A stretch of 37,894 nt of DNA from Deltaproteobacteria bacterium (GTDB lineage Bacteria; Desulfobacterota; Binatia; UBA9968): positions 12,539 to 50,432 of the forward strand of contig WHTF01000016.1 in assembly GCA_009379725.1 (NCBI GenBank), in the 5' to 3' direction. Both the position numbers and the translations under genes were made by a program. Positions 8,559 to 15,950 of this stretch are shown in pieces. The notes beneath the pieces were generated by a model that saw only the letters and a program-made list of their open reading frames with translations, did not search any database and was not told the origin of the DNA. Within the stretch, counting starts at the first letter, position 1. Each line of letters starts with the position of its first letter.

Positions 8559-9535
8559 ATTGAAAAAGCCCTCTGAAAAGGTCTGTACCAGCGCGACAAA
8601 TGCGACAGCTCGCCACGTTTGAGTTTTAGCTTACCCTGCTGGGTGGCGAGAAACGGGTCGATGCGGGCACGAAACACCGCGCTCCACCATTCTTGTTGGC
8701 CGCTGATCATGAACTCGCCGCTGTCGCCTTGACTAAGGTGAGTAATCTCACCATTGGCAAAATGAACCGTCCAAGCGGCTTCGCTCTCGTCGAGAGATAA
8801 CGTCAGGGAGGTCGAAAGACCGGTTTCTTCTCCCCGAGATCTGAAATCGGAATCTCGGTTGGCGCTGTCCACCAAGGCCGTCATGTGCTCTTTTGAAAAC
8901 ATCGCATAGCGTTCACCGGTTGACGGCGCGACGCCGGCTGCTTGCGCGGATTGTAAATCGGTCGGCGAAACATCGGCGTTCCCCATGGGTTCGGTAAAAA
9001 ACCGGCAGCGCACGGCTTCTTCTAGCAAATCAGTGAGAAGAAACGCCTCTTGAAAGCTTTTTCCGATCGCCACCGTTCCGTGGCCCTTGATAATGACGAC
9101 CGGATGATATCTGAGTTCTTCGACGACCTTCTCAGGCTCTGTTACCGTCGGAGTGTCTTGGGCGATGATCGGAACTTCGCCGATCGTGTACTTTTCCTCA
9201 AAACTGACCGGAACGAAACGATCGTGAGTCAATGAAAATGCCAGCACCAGGGGCGGGTGAACATGAATAATCACTTGCGTTTCCGTACCCGTATAAACGG
9301 CCATGTGCATGAGTGTTTCGCTCGACGCCCGTTGGCTCTTGTTTACTGGCTGTCCGGCGTTGTTTATCCGCACCAAATCTTCCGGCGTAAGAAATCCCAG
9401 GGGCGCATGCTGCCCCGTAACCAAAAAGTCATTCTCACCCATGCGGCAACTGATGTTTCCGCCCCAGCCACTGATGAGGCGCCGCTCAAAAAGCAGCTTG
9501 CCCCACTGGATCATCTCCTGTTCATACTTTTGCAT
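8534..9535 (-). CDS. Class II aldolase/adducin-family protein with C-terminal SCP2-like domain
   Basis: The first 210 residues or so are a zinc-dependent class II aldolase of the fuculose-1-phosphate aldolase type. Glu73 (in ASSETLMH), His91 and His93 (IIHVHPP) and His152 (KGHGTVAIG) match the catalytic Glu and three metal ligands. Related enzymes split 5-deoxyribulose 1-phosphate or its methylthio form into dihydroxyacetone phosphate and an aldehyde. After about residue 225 comes a second domain: AAWTVHFANGEITHL, then ARIDPFLATQQGKLKLKRGEL, the pattern of SCP2 sterol/lipid-carrier domains. The 333-residue total is about 110 longer than a plain aldolase. I chose the ATG at 9535 because it begins at the family N-terminus (QKYEQEMIQWGKLLFERRLI) with AAGAGA upstream. 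It overlaps both neighbours, so it is tightly coupled. Confidence 0.82.
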   Translation of the reverse strand: MQKYEQEMIQWGKLLFERRLISGWGGNISCRMGENDFLVTGQHAPLGFLTPEDLVRINNAGQPVNKSQRASSETLMHMAVYTGTETQVIIHVHPPLVLAFSLTHDRFVPVSFEEKYTIGEVPIIAQDTPTVTEPEKVVEELRYHPVVIIKGHGTVAIGKSFQEAFLLTDLLEEAVRCRFFTEPMGNADVSPTDLQSAQAAGVAPSTGERYAMFSKEHMTALVDSANRDSDFRSRGEETGLSTSLTLSLDESEAAWTVHFANGEITHLSQGDSGEFMISGQQEWWSAVFRARIDPFLATQQGKLKLKRGELSHLSRWYRPFQRAFSIWQTIPIQ

Positions 9536-11060
9536 CGGTCGTTCTCTTAGACTCTTTAAACAGCGCCCAGGGCACAACTTCGGTCTCGACGGGCCGTATG
9601 AATACTCCGGTTGGACAGATGCCTGTTCCCATAAAAGTCGAAACATCGGAGTCGACGGTCAAATCGGTCTGTGGTTCCGACGCCAGCAGTTCGATGGCTA
9701 CGCCATGATTCTGCGCGAGCCGAACCGACAAAAGCGAGCCACAGATGCCGCTCGGTCCCTGCTCATCGAGGCCGCTGTAGTAAAGGTAGAGCTTACGAAT
9801 TTCGCCCTGGGCGAAAAGCGTTCCCATCATGTTGTCCGAGATCAGTGTCGTTGGCGCATTGCGCCGCAGCAATGCCGGCGCGACGGCGTGAACACCCCAG
9901 AGCTGCGGGCGCATTTCCGGAACCAGCAGGCAGTTAGCTTGTTCGGCTTTAAGCGCGCTTATCAGATAATCGTATTGGTTTTGCGGCGGCACTCCGTATA
10001 TCAGCAGGTACTTGCTGTCGCGCTTCGCTGGCCTGGTTTCTGTGATGTTCTGCGGTTGATGTTTCCTGCGGAAACTCTCCGGGGTATAAAGATCGTCAAA
10101 GCCGATGAGATGAGTGATCAAAGCGGCCGGTGTGACATCAAAGGCTGGATAGCGCGACGCGATCTTATCATCGGCAATTAATCGCTGTCCGTGAAAAGTT
10201 AGCAGTTCCGAGGCCGGGCGTTCTTCAATCGGCACATCGCTGCCTCGGGTCAACGAGCGCGGATCTTGAATCAGAGCATGAAACGGAATGTCATATTCTT
10301 TGGCCATCAACGCCAATGGGTATGTGCCGACCTTGTTAATGATATCGCCATTCTGCGCCGCCCGATCCGAACCGACGATCACGGCATTGACCTCGCCTTT
10401 GGCCATGACTTGGGCGATGGCGCAATCGGGAATGAGTGAAACCGCGACGCCTGCCCGCGCGAGTTCCCACGCGGTCAGTCGCGCGCCTTGCAGATAGGGC
10501 CGGGTTTCCGTGGCAATGACGGCAAATTCTTTGCCCAAGCTTTGACAATGCTGCGCCACGGCCACGAGTTCTCCGCTGACATTGCAATGGGTCAAAACCC
10601 TAGCCGGATCCGGCAAGATCTCGGCAGTTCTCTTTGCTCGCCGAACCCGGGCGCAAACGATTTGCGCGGCCAAATCACGAGCCTGGCTTGTGATCCACTC
10701 ACCGGCGTTAACGTCCTCTGGTAGCTTGTCAAACCAATCCTCGAAATATTGACCCAGACCGCGGAAATCGAAAGTCGGCCGTGCTTGACAAAATTGCTGG
10801 GTCAACCGCCTCACCGAATGGCGCAGAGGCTCAACTTCTTTGCCTTGGTAGTTCTCTGCAATGAGTGCGCCGCTATAGAGAAACGTGAGCACCTGGCCGA
10901 AAGCCCGCGTTCTCATATCGTGCACCGCATCGAGGGCCTGCCAAGCATGTTTAACGCTGATGTATTCGATTCTCTCCGGCAGTAAGATCTCGTCAAGAAT
11001 TCGGAAACCGTTCTGTTCCCAGAAAACCGGTTCAAACAGAGGACTGTGTGCCGCGGTCAT
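9522..11060 (-). CDS. MtnA-like (methylthioribose-1-phosphate isomerase/eIF2B) protein with duplicated C-terminal half
   Basis: The 512-residue protein starts with a full MtnA-like unit (residues 1 to about 330). MtnA interconverts 5-methylthioribose or 5-deoxyribose 1-phosphate and the matching ribulose phosphate. The catalytic pair is present: Cys159 in LTHCNVSG and Asp232 in GSDRAAQNGD, with the typical ETRPYLQGARLTAWEL between them. The N-terminal RGAPAIG motif is altered to TRAFGQVL. Residues 350-461 repeat the Rossmann-like part: EMRPQLWG for ETRPYLQG, TTLISDNMMGTLFAQGEI for VSLIPDCAIAQVMAKGEV, then YLYYSGLDEQG. The second copy lacks the Cys and Asp, so it is probably structural or regulatory. 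The start at 11060 has GGGGGAA upstream. It overlaps the aldolase start by 14 bases. Confidence 0.82.
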   Translation of the reverse strand: MTAAHSPLFEPVFWEQNGFRILDEILLPERIEYISVKHAWQALDAVHDMRTRAFGQVLTFLYSGALIAENYQGKEVEPLRHSVRRLTQQFCQARPTFDFRGLGQYFEDWFDKLPEDVNAGEWITSQARDLAAQIVCARVRRAKRTAEILPDPARVLTHCNVSGELVAVAQHCQSLGKEFAVIATETRPYLQGARLTAWELARAGVAVSLIPDCAIAQVMAKGEVNAVIVGSDRAAQNGDIINKVGTYPLALMAKEYDIPFHALIQDPRSLTRGSDVPIEERPASELLTFHGQRLIADDKIASRYPAFDVTPAALITHLIGFDDLYTPESFRRKHQPQNITETRPAKRDSKYLLIYGVPPQNQYDYLISALKAEQANCLLVPEMRPQLWGVHAVAPALLRRNAPTTLISDNMMGTLFAQGEIRKLYLYYSGLDEQGPSGICGSLLSVRLAQNHGVAIELLASEPQTDLTVDSDVSTFMGTGICPTGVFIRPVETEVVPWALFKESKRTTDAKV

Positions 11061-11088
11061 GATTGTGTTCCCCCAATGATGATCGTAG

Positions 11089-11823
11089 CTAAAGATAATT
11101 GAGAGCTTCGCGAGCAACCGCGATAATTTTCTCTTCGGCCGCGAGAAACAGGGGATCACGAAAGCCGAACGTGCCGTGTAAACATTCATCGGAAACGGCA
11201 AGAATAGCGCCCGCCTTTTTCTTTCGGACCTGAGCAATGGTCAAAAAAGTCGAGGTAACCATGTCGATGCTCGAGACGTTTTGCTGGTTGAGTTGCTGAA
11301 TCAGTTCCCGCGTTTCTTGGAACAAAGCATCGGTGGTAAAGATCCAACCCAGATGGTAACGCACCTTCAGCCGTTCCGACGCCTGCTTCAGCGCCTGGAC
11401 GATGTCGGGGTGGGCCACTGTCGAAAAGTTTTGCGGGACGTAGTAGGACGATGTGCCCTCGCCGCGCAGGGCTCCAGTGACGATGACCAGATCGCCGATT
11501 TTCACATGTTCCTGTAATGAACCGCAACTTCCCACCCGGATCAGCGACTGAGCGCCGGCGCCGCAGAGAATCTCAGTGGTAATCGCGGTATCCGGGGCAT
11601 AGCGCCCGCCGTTGCCGACGGTCACTCTTTTTCCTTCCAGGCTGCCGGTATGCATCTCGTAATCCAAAAACGTAAAGTTCTTTTGCGGGTTGTCCAGGAG
11701 CTCCAACAACAAATGACTGCGCTCCTTGGGACCGGGAATCAAGGCAAAGGGACCGAGAGAATCGGGCTTGAGCCCAAGCATCGAAAGCATTCTTTGCGGT
11801 GTGAAGTGAGCTTCTTTAAGCAT
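11089..11823 (-). CDS. Nucleoside phosphorylase, PNP/UDP family
   Basis: The 244-residue protein belongs to the PNP_UDP_1 family, which cleaves nucleosides with phosphate to base and pentose 1-phosphate. Visible landmarks are LIPGPKERSH at residues 28-37, the phosphate-binding RVGSCGS at 96-102, a FTTDALF segment and VSDE at 210-213, where the Asp occurs in purine-type members. Opposite the family's EMES ribose-binding motif the sequence reads DMVTS (residues 187-191), so the Glu that usually holds the ribose hydroxyls is Val189. This may point to a modified sugar. It lies three bases after the Fe-S protein gene and 28 before the MtnA-like gene. That order suggests it supplies the sugar phosphate to the isomerase. 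The exact nucleoside (MTA, 5'-deoxyadenosine or another) is not known. Confidence 0.82.
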   Translation of the reverse strand: MLKEAHFTPQRMLSMLGLKPDSLGPFALIPGPKERSHLLLELLDNPQKNFTFLDYEMHTGSLEGKRVTVGNGGRYAPDTAITTEILCGAGAQSLIRVGSCGSLQEHVKIGDLVIVTGALRGEGTSSYYVPQNFSTVAHPDIVQALKQASERLKVRYHLGWIFTTDALFQETRELIQQLNQQNVSSIDMVTSTFLTIAQVRKKKAGAILAVSDECLHGTFGFRDPLFLAAEEKIIAVAREALNYL

Positions 11824-11826
11824 GGA

Positions 11827-13059
11827 TTAAAGAGCCTGACAGACGAATTCGAGCAGATCCTGAGTCGGCAGGGCGGTCTGTTGAAGGGCGGCGAAAGACC
11901 GCTGGCAAAGCGCGCTCGATGTCAGTACCAGTTCGGCGCCGGTCTCTTTGGCCTCACGCATGCGATCCACTGCGCTCCATCGAGCGAGGTCCGGATCCGC
12001 TTCGGGAACGCCACCACCCCCGCCGCAACACCACGCCCAACGTTGATTGCGTTCCATTTCCACCAGCTCGATCCCGGGGATTGCGCGCAAAATACTCCGA
12101 GGTGCTTGGTAGACTCCACAACCTCGACCCAAATGGCAAGAATCATGATAGGTCACTTTTTTACGAATCTGCTTGGTAAATTTCAGTCGATCCAAGAGCA
12201 CGGCTTGATCGATATATTCCACGCCGTGCATCACTTCGAAGTCCGCGCCGGCAACCTTGGCGTATTCGCGCCAGATACGCTGGCAACTGCCACAGGCAAC
12301 GACCACTTTTCGGATGCCGGCATTGGCGAGGGTCGCTAGATTATTTTGTCGCAAGCGCTCGTACTCGTCGCGAAAGCCGAGATCGAAGGCATAAAGGCCG
12401 CAACATTTTTCTTCGTCGCCAAGAATGGTGAACTCCTCGCCGGCCTTCTGCATCAGCCTGGCCAGCGCAACAGCGCTACTGCGCCCAGTCGCTTGATCGG
12501 CAGAGCAGCCGGCGAACAATAGCGTCGTTGCCGCTTTATCGCCAAGCTTCAAGAGTCCTAATCCGTCTGCCCAAGCCCCGCGTGCCGACTTCGGTTGCGA
12601 CCACGGATTGTCATGCTGCTGCAGGCCTTGATAGAGGTGCCGATGCGCCTCGATGGGACCCTCTTTTTTAGTTATCTCCTCTCGCATGGCGACTGTAATA
12701 TCCCACGGACCATAACCGTCATCGCGGACGCCGCAGAGCTCCTGGCACATCAGACAGTTCGTACAGCTATAGATGACTTCTTTGAGTTCGGGAGTGATCG
12801 GATCCAGACCATGGAAGACGCGTTGCGCCATCAGCCAACGCGACTTCGGCGTGTGGCGCTGAAACCGGTAGAATTCATACGGAGGACATTTCGTTTTGGG
12901 GCCAGGGATATCTTCCATGGGGTTGGCCGGGCCATGCCCGTAACAAGAGCCGCACAAAACACAGCCGCTACTGCGCTCAGCGAGGCCTTTGGCGTAAAGC
13001 CATTTTTTGACCCGTTCGAGCCCCACCGGTTTATTTGATTCGTCTTTCACGGGATTCAA
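11827..13059 (-). CDS. CCG-domain Fe-S oxidoreductase (GlpC/HdrD/LutA-like)
   Basis: This 410-residue redox protein has an N-terminal ferredoxin-like region and two cysteine-rich CCG domains. The first cluster is unusual: Cys33, Cys36 and Cys39, then a gap to Cys58 followed by Pro. The second is regular: Cys99, Cys102, Cys105 and Cys109. CCG domain 1 has Cys185, Cys219-Cys220 and Cys256/Cys259. Domain 2 has Cys308 and Cys344-Cys345 but only one late Cys. Relatives are electron-transfer subunits of heterodisulfide reductase, glycerol-3-phosphate, glycolate or lactate dehydrogenases. There is no transmembrane segment and no flavin dehydrogenase partner here. It is the first structural gene after marR, three bases before the phosphorylase gene. 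The role is probably to pass electrons from an oxidation step in the same pathway. Confidence 0.85.
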   Translation of the reverse strand: MNPVKDESNKPVGLERVKKWLYAKGLAERSSGCVLCGSCYGHGPANPMEDIPGPKTKCPPYEFYRFQRHTPKSRWLMAQRVFHGLDPITPELKEVIYSCTNCLMCQELCGVRDDGYGPWDITVAMREEITKKEGPIEAHRHLYQGLQQHDNPWSQPKSARGAWADGLGLLKLGDKAATTLLFAGCSADQATGRSSAVALARLMQKAGEEFTILGDEEKCCGLYAFDLGFRDEYERLRQNNLATLANAGIRKVVVACGSCQRIWREYAKVAGADFEVMHGVEYIDQAVLLDRLKFTKQIRKKVTYHDSCHLGRGCGVYQAPRSILRAIPGIELVEMERNQRWAWCCGGGGGVPEADPDLARWSAVDRMREAKETGAELVLTSSALCQRSFAALQQTALPTQDLLEFVCQAL

Positions 13060-13126
13060 TGAAAAGTATTTTAGACCTTAACTGTATAACTACGAATTAA
13101 CTCGTGTCAACAAACGAGCTACTTTG

Positions 13127-13606
13127 TCAGGTGGCGTGATTCAGGTTCCGCAGAAGCGCGGAGAGCTTTTTCTGTCGCGGCATATCGAGGGAAGCAAAAA
13201 TCTGCGCGATGCTTTTCTCAAACAGCGGGATTGTGCTCTTGTAGAGTTTCGTGCCTTTTTCCGTCAATAACACATGAACGACGCGACGGTCTGTTTCATC
13301 GCGTTTCCGCGCAACGAGCTTCTTGTCTTCCAAGCGGTCGACGATGCCGGTGAGATTACTCACCGTTACCATCATTTTGGCGCCGATTTCTCCGAACGGC
13401 AAACTTCCGGCATAACCGATCGTTGCAAGTACGTAAAACTGCGGTGGTGTCAGGCCAACTTTTGCGAGGTCGTATTCCAATTTCTTGTGCGACGAGAGAT
13501 TAAATCTTAAAAATCGCACCCAAAGACTCGTGCTGTAGGAAGTAAAAACAGGGCGTTTCTGGACTGACACGTCGATTAATTTAATCGCCCGGACTTGAAA
13601 AAGCAA
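13127..13606 (-). CDS. MarR-family transcriptional regulator
   Basis: This is a winged-helix repressor-type protein. The core has the family layout: LTPPQFYVLATIGY, PFGEIGAKMMVTVSNLTGIVDRLEDKKLVARKRDETDRRVVHVLLTEKG and a C-terminal dimerisation helix. The longest frame starts with TTG at 13606 (159 residues). A GTG at 13570 (147 residues) is also possible: an AT-rich palindrome sits just upstream of it and overlaps a possible -10 element, which would make a near-leaderless message. The sequence does not settle the start. It lies 67 bases before the Fe-S protein gene and is divergent from the MBL hydrolase gene, so it most likely controls both sides and itself. The ligand is unknown. Confidence 0.85.
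   Translation of the reverse strand: MLFQVRAIKLIDVSVQKRPVFTSYSTSLWVRFLRFNLSSHKKLEYDLAKVGLTPPQFYVLATIGYAGSLPFGEIGAKMMVTVSNLTGIVDRLEDKKLVARKRDETDRRVVHVLLTEKGTKLYKSTIPLFEKSIAQIFASLDMPRQKKLSALLRNLNHAT
13573..13587. promoter_or_regulatory. Candidate MarR operator, perfect palindrome
   Basis: CGATTAATTTAATCG is a perfect 7+1+7 inverted repeat at the 5' end of marR. On the minus strand it contains TAAATT, which with TTGCTT 17 bases upstream could be the marR promoter. A repressor bound here would block its own transcription. MarR proteins commonly bind AT-rich palindromes of this size. Confidence 0.5.
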
Positions 13607-13636
13607 CTAATTTACTTGTCCAGGGCATGTTCTCCA

Positions 13637-13668
13637 TTGACTCGGGGTGCTCCAGAGGATTAATTAAT
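13637..13668 (+). promoter_or_regulatory. Candidate promoter and second palindrome for the MBL hydrolase gene
   Basis: TTGACT at 13637-13642 resembles a -35 box. About 17 bases on lies the palindrome ATTAATTAAT (13659-13668), where a -10 element would be. It shares the GATTAATT core with the palindrome at 13573-13587, so both may bind the same MarR protein. The -10 match is weak. Confidence 0.4.
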
Positions 13669-13691
13669 ACAAACCTCTTCGGTGTACTCTA

Positions 13692-14429
13692 ATGAAACTT
13701 CATGTACTTGGCTGCGGCGATGCATTCGGCAGCGGCGGCCGCAATCACAGCGGTTATTTGGTCGAAGCTTCGGATCGATTGTTTTTGTTGGACTGCGGCC
13801 CAACGTCGTTGTTAGCGATGAAGAAACTTGGACTCGATTCCCGTCGCTTGGATGTCATCTTCTTAAGCCACCTGCACGGCGATCATTTTGGCGGTCTACC
13901 GTTTTTCTTCATTGAATACATGTACCAAAAGAAACGTGAAAAGCCGTTACACGTGGCAGGGCCCGTTGGCGCCGAAGAAAAAGTCCGTGGTTTATTCAAC
14001 CTGATGTATGGCCGTGACATGGGGGAGTCTAAAGACCTGCCACCCAGCCAATTTCACGTGTTGCAGCCCGATACGTCCACAGATATCGAGGGCATCGGGG
14101 TGTTTTCATTTCGAGTGCCGCACCAGGTAAACGAGGTGTCTCTCGCTCTTAAGGTCAGCTACGAAGGCAGGCAAATTCTGTTTTCAGGGGATTCTGCATG
14201 GACAGATCAATTTCGCGCGCACGCCCGTAACGTTAACCTCTTCCTCTGTGAATGTTCGTCGTACGACCGGCAAACGTCCAATCACATGAATTATCGCCAA
14301 CTGCAAAAACAGCTATCGACATTGCAGTGCGGCAAGATCATGCTGACCCATATGGGCGACGACATGCTTGTTCGCAAAGCGGAGATCGCCTACCCCACAG
14401 CGCAAGATGGCATTGCCATTGAGGTTTAG
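13692..14429 (+). CDS. Metallo-beta-lactamase-fold hydrolase, RNase Z-like
   Basis: This 245-residue protein has the MBL fold: GCGDAFGSGGRNHSGYLVE at the start, LDCGPTS, the metal motif LSHLHGDHFGG near residue 60, an internal His in RVPHQVN, GDSAW for the bridging Asp and a late LTHMGDD. The arrangement is nearest to the RNase Z/ElaC-like and PqqB/PhnP-type subgroups. It lacks the exosite insertion of true tRNase Z, so a small phosphodiester or ester substrate is more likely than tRNA. It is divergent from marR and shares its control region, which suggests a link to the salvage operon. It ends only five bases from the convergent carboxypeptidase gene. Confidence 0.8.
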   Translation: MKLHVLGCGDAFGSGGRNHSGYLVEASDRLFLLDCGPTSLLAMKKLGLDSRRLDVIFLSHLHGDHFGGLPFFFIEYMYQKKREKPLHVAGPVGAEEKVRGLFNLMYGRDMGESKDLPPSQFHVLQPDTSTDIEGIGVFSFRVPHQVNEVSLALKVSYEGRQILFSGDSAWTDQFRAHARNVNLFLCECSSYDRQTSNHMNYRQLQKQLSTLQCGKIMLTHMGDDMLVRKAEIAYPTAQDGIAIEV

Positions 14430-14434
14430 CGGAA

Positions 14435-15670
14435 TTACATTGGGGGTTCTTGCGGGTTCCCGCTACCTTCAACATTTGGCAGCATGGGAAGAGGAAAGAT
14501 GAGAGCCCGTTGACCGCTTTGGTTGAACACTTCCTGGACTATTTCTTGCGCTTCCAAGAGCTGTCGATAGGGACCTAACCTCACGCGATAGGTAGTTTCG
14601 CCGCCGCTGTCATCCAACGCCGCGGTTTCAACAAAAACTTCGAAGCCTTTCTCCGAAAACGCCTTTAGCAAAGATTCTGCTCGTTGCCGCTCGCGAAATG
14701 AACCGACCTGTATAACGTAACCGTCAGCAAAAGCATCAGGCTCGGTGTCCTCTTGGGAAGTCGCAATCGGTGCAGACGATTTTGCCTGACGAGGAGCCGC
14801 TCGTTCCGCAGTTGTGGAGCGAGCGAAGGTAGGCATCGGATCATTAAGCGCTTCGTAGTTGTCGAATCCATATTCGAGAAGCCGTTTGGTATCACCCCAG
14901 AGGTCCCGCGATCCCAGCAGGGAAACAATCAGAGTCACACCATTTCGCTCCACCGCCCCGACAAAGCATTTCTGAGCCGCAAAAGTATAGCCTGTTTTGC
15001 CGCCAAGGGCGCCGTCAAAGTTCCATAACAGACGGTTATGATTGCGCACGGAAATGAGTCGCGCCTTGGTACGTTTTTTCCCGGGTGAAAGTGATCTCAC
15101 CGAGCTAATTTTGGTATGTACGATTTCTCGGAAGGTCGGATTTTTCATGGCGTATCTAAAGATCAACGCCAAATCGCGCGCCGTTGAATAATGATCCACT
15201 GCGGTGAGTCCATGAGGGTTCGTAAAATGGCTATTCGTTGCCCCGAGGTGGTGTGCCTTTTTAGTCATCATATCGGCAAATTTTTCCACCGTTCCGCCAA
15301 TCCCCTCGGCCAACACGACACTCGCGTCGTTGGCCGAGGATAGCAGCAGAGCATAGAGCAAATCTTCGATACTAATAGTTTGTCCCGGCTTCAAGTAAAG
15401 CTTGGAAGCGGGAACGCGTGTAGCGGCCTTAGATACGGGCAGGAGATTTCTTGGCTTCTTAGCACTTTCCAGAGCGAGAATGGCAGTCAAGACTTTCGTA
15501 GTGCTGGCCGGAGGAAGTCGAAGATCAGCGTCTTTCTGATACAAAATCTTGCCCGTCTTGGCATTCATCAACAGGAAGGCACGCGCCGATAGATCTTTTT
15601 CCGGAGTGAACGCCCAGAGCGGGGAAATTGCTAGCAACAGGTAAGTAAAAACCAGGCCGGCGAAAACCAC
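14435..15670 (-). CDS. Serine D-Ala-D-Ala carboxypeptidase (DacA/PBP5 type) with SPOR domain
   Basis: This peptidase S11 enzyme trims the terminal D-alanine from peptidoglycan pentapeptides. All three active-site motifs are present: Ser56-Thr-Thr-Lys59, Ser112-Ala-Asn114 and Lys225-Thr-Gly. A signal peptide occupies residues 1-20 (hydrophobic, cut after LWA). The C-terminus has a SPOR domain (about residues 315-400: GYVIQVGSFRERQRAESLL...RVRLGPY), which binds denuded glycan at the septum, in place of the usual PBP5 tail. The start is GTG and lacks a Shine-Dalgarno sequence. A CTG seven codons upstream (15691) has GAGAGG at good distance and would add a basic segment (KRFNSR), so that start is also possible. 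It is a 411-residue periplasmic protein. Confidence 0.9.
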   Translation of the reverse strand: MVFAGLVFTYLLLAISPLWAFTPEKDLSARAFLLMNAKTGKILYQKDADLRLPPASTTKVLTAILALESAKKPRNLLPVSKAATRVPASKLYLKPGQTISIEDLLYALLLSSANDASVVLAEGIGGTVEKFADMMTKKAHHLGATNSHFTNPHGLTAVDHYSTARDLALIFRYAMKNPTFREIVHTKISSVRSLSPGKKRTKARLISVRNHNRLLWNFDGALGGKTGYTFAAQKCFVGAVERNGVTLIVSLLGSRDLWGDTKRLLEYGFDNYEALNDPMPTFARSTTAERAAPRQAKSSAPIATSQEDTEPDAFADGYVIQVGSFRERQRAESLLKAFSEKGFEVFVETAALDDSGGETTYRVRLGPYRQLLEAQEIVQEVFNQSGQRALIFPLPMLPNVEGSGNPQEPPM

Positions 15671-15771
15671 CCGTGAGTTAAATCTTTTCAGCTTCTTGGC
15701 CTCTCTTTCGGTGCGTCTTCACTGAATGCCTAGACCTTGCCTAGAAGCATTCTAATACAGGTGCTTTTATA

Positions 15772-15933
15772 TCATGTTAGATGATTGGGTGGTAGCTTTT
15801 TGTCCCAAAACCAGTAACCCATGACTGGTATGCCCGATGTTCCGATATTGCGGTCATGCACAAACAAGCTGAGCTGAATTTTTCCGGATTGTTTCACTGA
15901 TAAACCGCGACCCGACAGGCCTTCGGCAGGCAT
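15772..15933 (-). CDS. Possible 53-residue protein of unknown function
   Basis: A short open frame begins with an ATG 17 bases after the OB-fold gene on the same strand. I do not recognise it. The residues read plausibly as protein (SGKIQLSLFVHDRNIGTSG, then GYWFWDKKLP), with a beta-strand-rich look. The same frame is open for ten more codons upstream (through LLACE) without a good start, so the coding part may begin earlier at a TTG or CTG, or be the remnant of a longer protein. No clear ribosome binding site is visible. Confidence 0.3.
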   Translation of the reverse strand: MPAEGLSGRGLSVKQSGKIQLSLFVHDRNIGTSGIPVMGYWFWDKKLPPNHLT

Positions 15934-15950
15934 TTCACAGGCCAACAGAG

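Noticed and set aside
11650-12339. A 229-codon plus-strand frame crossing two operon genes
   Set aside because: It spans the junction of the phosphorylase and Fe-S protein genes on the opposite strand, has no ribosome site, and looks like a by-product.
13692-14429. True tRNase Z
   Set aside because: It lacks the long exosite arm and is shorter than typical RNase Z; only the MBL core is shared.
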